64,000 nucleotides of DNA, taken from NCBI GenBank assembly GCA_020809705.1, contig CP085830.1, positions 434,001 through 498,000 of the forward strand. The letters are read 5' to 3'. The notes beneath the pieces are model-generated. The model was not told where the DNA came from and made no database searches. It was given only the letters and a program-made list of their open reading frames with translations. Both the position numbers and the translations under genes were made by a program. The DNA comes from Calonectria ilicicola (Eukaryota > Ascomycota > Sordariomycetes > Hypocreales > Nectriaceae). Of the stretch, positions 47,251 through 57,442 are shown piece after piece (position 1 is the first letter of the stretch; the number at the start of each line of letters is the position of its first letter).

Positions 47251-48423
47251 CTACCACTCAATGGGATAAGACTGAATAGCCTTGTCAAAAAATACAGGCA
47301 ATTTTGCAGCCGCCACCTTCTCACTTGAAAAGCTGGGATGTCCATCGTATGCCAGGAAACCAGTACTATCATAACAACCGATGTATTCAGCGTCCATCTC
47401 ATCGCCCTTCAAAACGCCCACATCAACCCAAAGCAAAACCTTGCCTCCCTCCATGACGCCACCTGGTCCGTACGCGGTGAAGAAGTTTCGCCGAAGCTTT
47501 ATGTGGACTTTGTCCCACTTGCCCATGTGCTCCATCTTTGATAGGTCAAGCCAAAAGAGGACTTGGGCTTGGCGCACGTAATCTAATCCGGGGAAAATAG
47601 ACTTTGAGATTCCCTCCTGGTCAGAGCTGTCAAGCTCTTCATCGCTACTATTGGCGGGAGTAGCTATCCCGTTGGTTGTACCATTGGCTGTACCGTTCGT
47701 CGCCCCCAACATCTTGCCGCTCGTGAAGCCATGGCAAGCTCTAGCAGACACCATCCCTTTGGCGGGACCACCAGTGATGACATTTGTAACCCATTGCTTT
47801 GTAAGGCCATCGAAATTCTCATTCCAGTTATCACGTTCATTTGATGGCATACTGCTGTAGTCTTGTCCTTCGACCACGAAGCAGATGTTATCTGGAAATT
47901 TTGTCATCCTCACTCTGCCATGTCTAATCTTGTCCGAGAGGCCTTTTGGTTCGGGCACTGCTGGAAGAGACGACGCAAACTTATCCTCGGGTGACTCGGG
48001 TGTCAAGCGAGATCGATAAGCGCCCCAGTAACCTGTCTTTTCGGTCAAGGGGATGAGCTCGCCGCAGTTGCCAAAGCCCGATGGGTTTGGCTGGTTTGAT
48101 TCGTACATGGCCCTGGTCGCAGGTAGACTGACAGTCTCTCTCCAGAAGCCAGCGTCGTCTTGCAGAGAACTCCAGAAAGAATAAGTACGCGGGCTCTCCC
48201 ACCACATTTTGAATGATTGAGGTGATGCCCAATAACTCATCCAAATCTTGGATGGAAGATCATTTTGCTCCAGCTCTTCTACGTGAAGAGCCGCGCCCTT
48301 GATGAGGTCATCAAACTGGTTGATGAGCTCAAGCTTATCCTCATTTGGCGATGCTGCATGATACTGGCAGCCAAAGATTGACACAGTAAAATGATGTGCA
48401 GTAGGAAAGCGTGTTCGAAGCAT
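47251..48423 (-). CDS. Aldoxime dehydratase (haem-containing dehydratase, 390 aa)
   Basis: Single-exon member of the haem-containing dehydratase family (phenylacetaldoxime dehydratase, OxdB type), which converts aldoximes to nitriles with ferrous haem. Family blocks: YHAASPNEDK, MSYWASPQSFKMWWESP, FGNCGELIPLTEKTGYWGAYRSR, FPDNICFVVEGQDYSS...NERDNW, KMEHMGKWDKVHIKLRRNFF and PGGVMEGGKVLLWVDVGVLKG. The family's haem-ligand and acid/base histidines probably lie in the H-rich KMEHMGKWDKVH region, but I do not assign them. Residues ~242-270 are a low-complexity NGT/S-D insert. A TATAAATA box is on the minus strand near 48,500-48,507. Cytosolic. A nitrile product or detoxification role is inferred from the family. 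Confidence 0.9.
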   Translation of the reverse strand: MLRTRFPTAHHFTVSIFGCQYHAASPNEDKLELINQFDDLIKGAALHVEELEQNDLPSKIWMSYWASPQSFKMWWESPRTYSFWSSLQDDAGFWRETVSLPATRAMYESNQPNPSGFGNCGELIPLTEKTGYWGAYRSRLTPESPEDKFASSLPAVPEPKGLSDKIRHGRVRMTKFPDNICFVVEGQDYSSMPSNERDNWNENFDGLTKQWVTNVITGGPAKGMVSARACHGFTSGKMLGATNGTANGTTNGIATPANSSDEELDSSDQEGISKSIFPGLDYVRQAQVLFWLDLSKMEHMGKWDKVHIKLRRNFFTAYGPGGVMEGGKVLLWVDVGVLKGDEMDAEYIGCYDSTGFLAYDGHPSFSSEKVAAAKLPVFFDKAIQSYPIEW

Positions 48424-49053
48424 TGTGGTGGATATTATTGCAAGGATTTTGATGTGGTCTAGGTGATAGATGCAACCTCAAAGCATGAGGACAAGGGCCA
48501 TATTTATAATGAAAAAGGTCAAATCAACGATTTTATCTGAGTTGTACCTTCTACCTTACGTATGTATCTTGAACTCTTCGTAATGGGTGCTAGTCTACGC
48601 AGCAATACATGGCATTGATCTACATTCTGTCACATGATAAGCCATCGAGACTGGACTAGGGTCTCAGCGATGGCCATCGGTAGTGTAGAGACTAACTAGA
48701 TGCGTGGTCGAGGCGTTCCGGATGTTAGGTTTCCTGATAGCCTACCAATCATGGCTAGTGGATATCGCTATTACTCGGCAGTGAAAAGCTGATAACGGCC
48801 GGGTAATAAATATCCTGAAGCTTAATCACGATCAACGTGACGCAATGTTCGACCCCTCACTTCGAACTGGGTGGCGCTAATGGCCTAGTGCATTTCCCCG
48901 GATTCTTGTAAATTGCCGTATTGATTAGAGATGTTCAAACTAACACAGTGGATAATGCTTGGGCGCATCTCTCCTATTCCCGGCGCCTCTCAATTTTGAT
49001 TCCTTATGAACAATAATATTGGCGTGTGAGGCCCAGGCCCTCCACCCAAGTCC
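48424..49053. promoter_or_regulatory. Promoter region of the aldoxime dehydratase gene
   Basis: About 630 bp. TATAAATA (minus strand) near 48,500. An ACGGCCG string at 48,795-48,801 recurs at 50,610-50,616 in the divergent promoter next door, a possible shared Zn2Cys6 site. Confidence 0.4.
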
Positions 49054-50362
49054 CTAGCTAGAATTCTGTTCGTTCGCAAGAGAGAGTCTCTTAGCAATAA
49101 GCTATCATTGCAAATCAGCTATTGCACAGTGACAATACATCGGAAGGACACTCACTTCCCCACAGGTAGATGGCTGGTATTTCGGTGGGCTACTTTCATC
49201 GGTACAAGTGGGCAAGACACCCAACTTTTCATCGAAATTGAATCCTATACAGACGATAAGACAATGACCATAGGTTAGGCGCAAATAACTCACCAAAGAA
49301 GAATGGAATCGAAAATCGATCCTCCTTGCCATGCTGAATGACGCGGTGAACTGTAGATCTGAGACGGTCATTGGTCAACCGCATCAGAAAATCTCCAATA
49401 TTTACGACGAGGGTTCCTGGGATCGGTGGCGCGTGAACCCACTCATCATCGTTATTGAGTACCTGCAAACCTCTGTGCTCATCTTGCCACAAGAGTGTTA
49501 ATATCTGGAGATCAGTGTGGGCACCAACCCCGACTTCTTCCAGGTCTTGGACAGGTTCGTCGCCGTGACCAGGATAAAAGTTGACTGCGAAATCTCCTCC
49601 CGGATAAGTGGTGAATTTGTCAAAATAATCCTCAGGAAGTTCCAGCGCAAGAGCCAAGATTTGAATAAGACCACGCGCAAGTTTTAGGCAAGACTTCCAG
49701 TGAGTAGTGAGAACCTTTTGGAAATCAGGGACAGTAATGGCTTCCCAAATAATGTCATCTTTGGGGATGTGATCCCAGACTTTTTGGGGAACGTGGGCGA
49801 GACGGTCTTCGTGCATCGGGTCGAATTCTGGTTTGTAATGGAAGCTGAAAGCTTCTTTTCTATCTGCGAAGTTATTCAGTAAAGAATTGAATGTAAGTCG
49901 TGGAAAAATAGATAATAACCTTTGGAGCTTGACGGATTTACCTGACGTTCACGGAACCCATGGTATCCGTATGCAGAGAGCGAGTTAGATGCCTTGTGTT
50001 TTTCTTCAGAGGACAGCGCGAAAAACCTGGGAGACCATTAGCACGCATTTTAGTAATCATATAATGATTGCATACTCCTTGGCTTTATCGACGCTGTTTG
50101 CCATGGTCTTATCTGGGATGCCGTGGTTTTTAATGTAGAAGAATCCCATCGTCTTGGCAGCATGAAGCAGGTCGTGGGCAATCTTCTTTCGACAATCCAA
50201 ATCCCCATACATGCCTTCTAGATCAATGATGGGGATTTCATCCAACGTGCAGTCCCTTGCTGGCTTTGTCGACACAAACCTATAAGACAGACCCTCGTAG
50301 CTCCTGAGGAGTAGCCGAGACATGCCGGCGGGCACGGGCGTCTCTGTCGCGACTGTGGCCAT
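49054..50362 (-). CDS. 2-oxoglutarate/Fe(II)-dependent dioxygenase, IPNS-like (357 aa, five exons)
   Basis: Non-haem iron oxygenase of the isopenicillin-N-synthase-like family. Exons: 50,076-50,362; 49,947-50,026; 49,294-49,863; 49,156-49,244; 49,054-49,101. N-terminal DIOX_N domain: IPIIDLEGM, GFFYIKNHGIP. Catalytic domain: iron ligands H238 and D240 in GAHTDLQ and H295 in STVHRV, 2-oxoglutarate-binding R305-x-S307 in EDRFSIPFF. The second intron's donor is uncertain: only GTCAGG at 49,946 keeps frame (GFRE-H-RKEAF), while a better GTAAAT donor six bases on breaks it. The last exon (LIAKRLSLANEQNSS) completes a family-typical GE...KRL ending. It shares a 450-bp divergent promoter with the regulator at 50,814. 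It could hydroxylate, desaturate or cyclise a small molecule. Confidence 0.85.
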
Positions 50363-50813
50363 TATGAGATGTAGAGTGTGGTTCCAAGTGATACCGTTTC
50401 TGGGAAATATTGAATTGATGAGTTCCTGTGTATCCTTGAGATTTTTCTCTCAATCTTACATGCTTGAGCATTTTATAGCGAAATGTTCCTTCCCTTCAAC
50501 GACCTATCTCTGTATCATCACCAAATAATCGCCGGTTTATCTCCTGCGGTTTCCGCCGGGCCAATCTCCAACTCCACCTTTGCAATGAACATGATTGGCT
50601 ATAGAGATTACGGCCGTGCTTCAGCCGGTCCTCAGTCATTCCCGTTATCTACTTTGGCTTTTCCTTCCCGCTGGCACCGGACATCCCCAATTCCGATAGG
50701 CCCTTCACATTGTCGGAACTTGAATCGATCGAGAAAACCTGCATAATCAGGAATTCTCTTCTAATCCGGTCAACCCGCCGTTTAACCGGTGATCTCCGGG
50801 TTTTCATTTCACC
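50363..50813. promoter_or_regulatory. Divergent promoter with CGG inverted repeats
   Basis: A 450-bp region between the dioxygenase and regulator genes. It contains CGG-N3-CCG at 50,547-50,555, CGG-N6-CCG at 50,787-50,798 and ACGGCCG at 50,610-50,616. Inverted CGG triplets are the usual targets of Zn2Cys6 dimers, so control by the neighbouring regulator, including autoregulation, is plausible. Confidence 0.45.
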
Positions 50814-53142
50814 ATGTCGCATACAAGCGGACCAGTCGAGAGCACCGGAGATAGCGGCGCTGCAATTCATGCATCGGAGTCGACTACACGTCCTTGTCCA
50901 AGCGAGGCCGCCGATGAGCCAGCAAACGATCGGCCAATAAAAAGACGGCGCCGTCGAATTTTGTCGTGCGAAGCCTGTCGGCGACTGAAATGTCGCTGTG
51001 AGCTGACAGAAGGCTCAGACACATGCACCAGATGTCGCACGCTCCGGTACGTTAGTTTGACTGTTTCTGCAATTAGAACTTGGCATTGAGTTGAACTGGC
51101 TATAGAATACCTTGCAATAAAAGTGAAAAGATTGAATCGTCAAATCTGCAGGATGAAATAATACCGCCTTCGGAACTTACCGAGAGGTATTGCCCATTTC
51201 ATGTTTGGCCTAGAACTCCGCTCACAATGACAGGATCGCTAAATTAGAAAGCTCAATGCTAGAGATCAGAACGGAATTAGATAATTTACAGTCGGGGCGC
51301 CACGATATACCACTCCGTACAGACACCAACTCCAATCCTCCTTCCACTGTCAGACCCGAAGGGCAGCAAGTATCGTATGAAAGTGCGATTGAACCAGCTG
51401 ATGAGCATGTCCATGCGTCGCCTGCAGAAGTAATACGAAAGGTTGCGACACAGTTAAGTCACGGATATAGAAGAACTTTTGATATCAAGGATGACTTGGT
51501 TTCTTTGGGGTTGTTGGACGAGTCAACAGCCAGTGACTTGATTACATCGTGAGAACTCATAAAATCAATCTTGACAGAAGTTATTAACATGAGGCAGATT
51601 TATTAATCGCCATCGAAAGTTCCTTCTCATCGACAGCCAAGGTGATCTTACATCTGGTGGAAATCTGAGACAAGACTCCCCATTTTTATTCTCAGTGTGT
51701 TGTCTGCATGAGATGAGGTACAGTCAAGCAGCCAAAGAAGACCCATTCAAACACAGGTTAGCCTATGAGCATGTCCGTCAAATGCTTGGCCAGGTCATGT
51801 TGGCAACTCCATTGCAGATTGAAGAAATCACGGGAATTTTGATCATGGCCCTCTTTGCGACATCTCCATCGGTACGTTTTACCTATTCTCTCATCAAACC
51901 ATCAGCTTTCATGATGTATTGACAGAGCATAAGGACGGGCCTGAGTATCTAGACAGCTGGTTGTTGAGTGGCCATTGTGCACAACAAGCCATGTTAAGTA
52001 TCAACTTCTCAGCCATCAGCAAGCGAGTTCGTCAAGGCACTTTAGTCACTACGGACCAAAGGGCCATGCGAGTTTGGGCCAACATCTGTCTGGTAAACCT
52101 GCAGTGAGTCACTCGCCGTTTCGTTAGTCTCCATTCATGAGACCATTGTTCTCATATCAATTGAACTTAGCTGGTCCGTAACAATGGGGAGGCCGTCGAC
52201 ATTGCCAGCTTCGTATTTAGGACAATGCCGCACCTTGCTCGATTTTGAGCAAGCCACTTTACGTGACGCAATGGTTTTTGCCGAAATTTCTTTGTACTCA
52301 TCATTGGAAAGTATTCTCACTAGCAAATCCGCTGCAAAAAATGAAGAAATTCGTGAAGAGTTTACGAGCTGGAGACAAAAGTGGAGATACTTACTCGGTC
52401 TGTCAATTAGAGTCAACATCGCATCACCTCTCAAATACGCTAATGTTTCCAGTAAGGCCTTCCTAATTCTTTGACACTTGATCTTGGATATCAGATTGCT
52501 GGCCTCATCATGGCCCGGCGGTCACTAGATTATGCCAAGCAAGATCATGAGAACCGCTCATCAAATTCCATCTCCCTGGACGAACTGGAGTTGCACTTGT
52601 GCGAGCATGCGATCAAAGTCATTGCAGGGTTCGTCGATATTCCGATCTCTTCCTGTGGCGACCTCCCCGACTTTTACAAGCTCTGTGTTGCCTACTCATT
52701 GTTGGTCCTCTCTCATCATGATCGAAATTCAGTGCAAGTATCTACAGAGAAAATCGTGCAGCATCTCAAAGAGATAAAAACACGATGCGACCAGCCTCGA
52801 GTGACATCTATAGCTATGCGGTTCAGCGTGGAGAAAGCCTTGAAGAGTTTCGGTGAATGTCATCATGGGGAGACTGAACCATCTGTTGTAGAGCAAAGCA
52901 CTCGTTGCCTAGCGAACAACTCGGCCCTTGCAACTGATGATATGATCGCTAGCAAGAGATTCGGGCCCTTCAACCAAGACAACCGAGAACAGGAAATAAC
53001 ACCCACTGGTCTTTCCAATTCAATGAATATCGAGTTGGAGAATATTGAATTGGATATTTTCGAATGCATGGAAGACTTTTTTAGTGGCGGATATCTTGGG
53101 ATTGAAACGATGAACAATTTCAATGATTGTGTCAAACAATGA
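50814..53142 (+). CDS. Zn2Cys6 transcription factor, cluster regulator candidate (668 aa)
   Basis: Binuclear-zinc-cluster regulator. The zinc motif C52-x2-C55-x6-C62-x8-C71-x2-C74-x6-C81 spans intron 1, and the sixth cysteine (IPC) appears only after splicing. A basic patch KRRRRR precedes it, and a coiled linker (AKLESSMLEIRTELDNL) follows. The middle-homology domain is recognisable in DGPEYLDSWLLSGHCAQQAMLSI and HWSVTMGRPSTLPASYLG. Exons: 50,814-51,046; 51,106-51,186; 51,234-51,548; 51,598 to 51,875 (uncertain); 51,926-52,103; 52,171-52,444; 52,495-53,142. At the exon 4/5 junction the strong donor GTACGT (51,872) breaks frame and the weaker GTTTTA (51,876) keeps it. The exon 6 donor GTTTCC is likewise chosen by phase. 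It is divergent from the dioxygenase gene. Confidence 0.85.
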
Positions 53143-53985
53143 GTGTGGATATATATAAATTCGATTCTTTCCTTACCGAAGTAACATTTCAAAGGGAGCT
53201 ACTCTTCATTTCTCTACTCCAATTTAGAAACTGGGAACCTAGAACTTTTTTTTAGATGCATGTATTGTTATCATCTCGGTAAACGACTCAAAGTATCCAT
53301 TTTGCCTCTAAAATCATCAATATTCACATCGCACACCGCCGATTAAGGGAGGAGCTGTGGTCAGTCGTCATATAAACATGAGCGACGCCATTCTGTGACC
53401 CACTCATATTCGAGAGCGCGGTTGAGGGCTGAGTGGGTTTTTAGCGAATGTGCACCCCTCAGTGGCAACCGGTAATTGCTCAGCTGAGCTCATAGCTATA
53501 TGCGCTTTAAAAAAAGTATAAAGAAAGAAAATTGGAGCTGAGGGTGGAGAATGCAAATAGCTCCGACCAGTTATTGTCGTTATGTAGGCTTTTCTCCCCC
53601 ACTGCAAGAATTACAATTGCCATTGCTGCCTGGTAGAGATCAGCATAATTCTGACCGCATGGTGATTTTCTAAGGCTGGCCGCTGAGAAAATCATGACCA
53701 AAACTATCGAATCGACTAGCTTAATGAGGGAAAGACGCGCGCGGATTTAGGCCAAAACGAGGTGGTCTGGAACCGCCACGCCGTTGCTAGTCACACCATG
53801 TGGCTATAAACGGGGCTGGCTGACCTGTAAAATACAACACAACTGTAGGAACTATTGAAATCACAAATCTGTTGGTTGTGCGTGGAGAAAATGAGGAAAC
53901 GCCGCTTACGAGAGAATATAAGGGGCTTTTGCGGTGCTGATCCAGCTCCCGACAACTGTCATCATTCATCAACAAAATCGAAATC
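53143..53985. other. Intergenic region with promoter of the flavin oxidase gene
   Basis: About 840 bp. A TATA-like GAATATAAGGGG lies near 53,914-53,925, 60-70 bp before the next ATG. No other gene supported. Confidence 0.5.
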
Positions 53986-56416
53986 ATGTGGTGCTGTGGA
54001 TTCAGAAAGAAGCAAGTCACTGAGACCTCTGCTAAATCGACATCAATGGAAAGCATGGGAGCTCCATTGCAGACATTGCAGGGCACAATCGAGCGCCTAG
54101 GAGAGCTGGTGAAGGACCCGAAGAGTGGTTTGGACGAGAAGGAACTGCCCGGGCTGGACAAACTGATTGGCGACTGGTATGACAACGACACTGATGTTAG
54201 CCATGAAGAATTCGCTCGTCGAATTCTGCAAGTTTTCAGAGATTCCACGCACAGAGAAGTTTACGACGAAGTGACGGGGCAACTTCCAAAGGATGTCAAA
54301 GGAATCATCACCAACTTTGTCGATGAGAAGACCACCGCTGAGGAGGCGGGCGAAGATCTTGCCAAGGCCAAGGCCACGTCTGTAGCGGCATCGACAACAG
54401 GAGCCCAGGTCCATGCGCTCGCCGCGCAGCGCAAGCCTGGAGCCACACCAGTTGCAGCGCCAAAGAAGGCAGAGACCCCCAAGGAGTTCATCACGGTGAG
54501 AATGCAAACCTCCAAGTTTCCAATGAGCTCACTCCTAACTATGCATTCAGGGCTCCGCCACCAACCTGTTGTTTGAAAACTGGGGTCGCACGGTGAAGCA
54601 CACGCCCGCCATGACATGCTACCCAGAGAACGTCGCAGAAGTTCAGACAATTGTCCGCCACGCTGTTAAAAACAACATGGGCGTGAGGGTCTCGGGTTTC
54701 CGTCATTCTTGGGCCCCTGTGTTCGGTCGCAAGGACAGAAACGGCCAAAAGAACAACGGAGATGTTCTCATCTCTACTCTTACCGAGCATAACGCCGCAG
54801 TGCTTCCCAACTTCACCTCGCTACCATCAAGCCTCTTCCAGCCGAAGCACACTGAGCTCAACCACATCAAGTTTGTAGAGGCGGATTATGTTGGTGGTAA
54901 GCCTCTTGAGGGCGGCAAGAAGTACGTCCGTGTTGGCACGGCCACCACAAATGAACAGTTCAGACGATGGTGTCTTGATGAAGGAAAGGTGACTCTACCG
55001 ATTAATATTATTGAGGTGGAGATTACTTTCGGCGGCAGCAATGCAACCATTTGGTGAGTCACGCATTTTGACTGTTGGCTTGTCCGAAACTGTGCTAACT
55101 GGTTTCAAGTCACGGTGCTGGTATTCAACACTCGACTCTGAGTGATTTGGTGCGATGCATCGAGTACGTCGATGTGCACGGCAAGGTGCAAACTGTCAAC
55201 ATGAAAGACGCAGACCTATTGAAGGCTGCAAGCGGCTGCTTTGGACTATTGGGTGTTGTCACTCACATCACCTTTGAATGCGATCCTCTGTCCACGGCCG
55301 TGATGCGGCCAGTCAAGCTGGATGTCATCGATGCAATCCCACCTCCCCCAGAGCTGAAGGATTCAGACATTCCCAAGCCTCTGCGCTTGGCCCGAACCGA
55401 GCAGCAGAAGAAGGATACCGTGGCTGAATTTGAACGCCGCGCAAACAACGACTTTTATGCTGAGTGGTTCTGGTTCCCCTACTCCAGCAAAGTCTGGGTG
55501 AATACGTGGTCAACAGATAATGACACAAAGAATGTTGTCAATTATCCAAGCCATCCCAAGACCTTTATCCAGGTGCTTGGAACAACCATTATGAACATTG
55601 CACAAAACATTGTGGAAAAGATCGACGCCATGCAGAAGGAACCTTACATGCAAACCGCATTCTTGTGTAAGTTCAACATTGAAATATATGTACTATTGCT
55701 AACGAGAGACAATAGCATGGCTGTCCATGAAGAACCTTGACGAGCGCAAGGAAAATGAGAAGCCAATTAGAACCCTCTTGCCTAATGCACTCCATTTCCA
55801 GCGAGGTGTACAGAATATTCGAGTGCGCGATCTGGAAATTGAGATCCCGGTAAGTTTGCCATGGTCATTTTGACAGAAGCCATTACTCTAACAAATCCAA
55901 TAGATCCATGCCAAGAAGGGCACTACCGATCAACGTGACTATCTAAACGTTCGACGGGCTTGGTGGGATGCCATCCTGACGTGCTACGCAAATATCAAGA
56001 CCTGTCCCATGCGCATGCCTCTTGAGATGCGCATCATGGGATCCAGCGAAGTCACCATGGCGCCTCAACGCGGCCACAAGCTCGGAACCTGCTCGATTGA
56101 GATCCTTACCCTGAAGGCAGTTGCCAATACATGGCAACCCTACGCTCAGCAGGTCCTGAACAAATGGGCAAGCCTCAAAGACAATGACGGCGAGCCAATT
56201 GTCATCAAGCCGCACTGGGCCAAGGAATGGGACGCGTATACGGTTGATGGTCAGCCATGGAGGCAGAAGCTCAAGAATGAGGTTTATCCCAACCAAATTG
56301 CAGAGTTTAGAAAATTATTGGCGGCGATCGGTGAAAAGCATGGCTGGGAGCTTGCGGATTTGAAACGAACCTTTTCCAATGAGGCGCTCGATGATTTGTT
56401 CTTGGATGGCATCTAG
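53986..56416 (+). CDS. FAD-linked oxidase, aldonolactone-oxidase-like (738 aa, five exons)
   Basis: Flavoprotein of the vanillyl-alcohol-oxidase/PCMH superfamily with a D-arabinono-1,4-lactone-oxidase-type C-terminus. Exons: 53,986-54,495; 54,551-55,053; 55,110-55,666; 55,716-55,849; 55,904-56,416, all in phase. The FAD domain begins near residue 171: NWGRTVKHTP, CYPENVAEVQTIVRHAV, VRVSGFRHSW (the H in this loop is the usual covalent FAD site), then CHGAGIQHSTLSDLV. The family-typical C-terminal KPHWAKEWD box is present. Unusual is the first ~165 residues: a charged, helical region with a Cys-pair N-terminus (MWCCGF) and an Ala/Pro linker (AAQRKPGATPVAAPKKAE), not part of standard lactone oxidases. 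The substrate is unknown; oxidation of an alcohol or lactone with oxygen is predicted. It lies between two regulators. Confidence 0.87.
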
Positions 56417-57442
56417 ATTTTGCCTATTTGGAGAATGCTACTTTCAATACCGTCTTAAGCATTATAATACAGCACACTTTTACGCCTCCCAACTCTTCTC
56501 TATAGCAATGCACGTACAGACCGTAGAGCTCCTCGGTTGCAAGACTGCATGCATCGATGCAACGTTGCAACGAGTGTTTTGTGAAGTGACGCGCATGCAT
56601 CTCGATGACATCCATCTCCGACAAAATCGTGTGATATTTCAACCTCGGAACGGGCCGATTGCTAACGACCCGTGTACTACTGCAAACCAGCTTCTACGAC
56701 GGGAGATCCAACTCTTTTGGGCTGTGTCACTGCCCATCCAAGTTTTCCACCCACTCTAAAGCGGCTGGGATTAGTGAGACACCACCATGCGCCACGTGGA
56801 AATAATGAAGGTGGCTGGTTTTCGCGCAAGGCGGTGAGCTTGGATGTCCAGTTCTTCGGGTGATGGTGATCACCAATGTAGGTAGGTAGTTGTATAGTGG
56901 CAATTATTGGTCAGTTTGGGTAGCACAGAGTCAAAGAAGATGCATGTCGTCATATTGGGCACTTCATCTTGAAGACCCATCTTTTGAGGGGAGCATTGTT
57001 CTCTGCTGAATATGAAACTGGCGTATTGGAAGCGGGAAATGCGGGAAGATTTCGAATAATTTTTTAGTCGCCTGTCGCTATAAGGTTCAAGGGCGAAGTT
57101 TATTTAATTTTTTTTTTCTTATTTCAATTGAAATTTTCTTGGCCATTTGATACTTAGCTGCCTACCACAACAGACGGAGTTTATGAAATGCCGCCGTTCC
57201 GACATGGGCATCACGCATGTCCGCGGGATGCGAGCTTCTAGCCAGAAACCTAAGTTTGCGGAGTCTGATTAATAAGACTCGCACTCTCGCCAATAAGGGA
57301 ACAGCCCTGTTTCACGCTAGTCCACACGTAGGCCCTGGGGACCTAATCCTGCATCACTCCAAATCTCAACACCAGCAACCAACCAAGACTTGGCCTGTTG
57401 ATAGCAAACTTGTTGGCTTCAACAATCTCGGAGCGGCTCACA
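56417..57442. other. Intergenic region of 1 kb
   Basis: 3' flank of the flavin oxidase and promoter of the next regulator. No supported gene; poly-T near 57,100-57,120. Confidence 0.5.
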
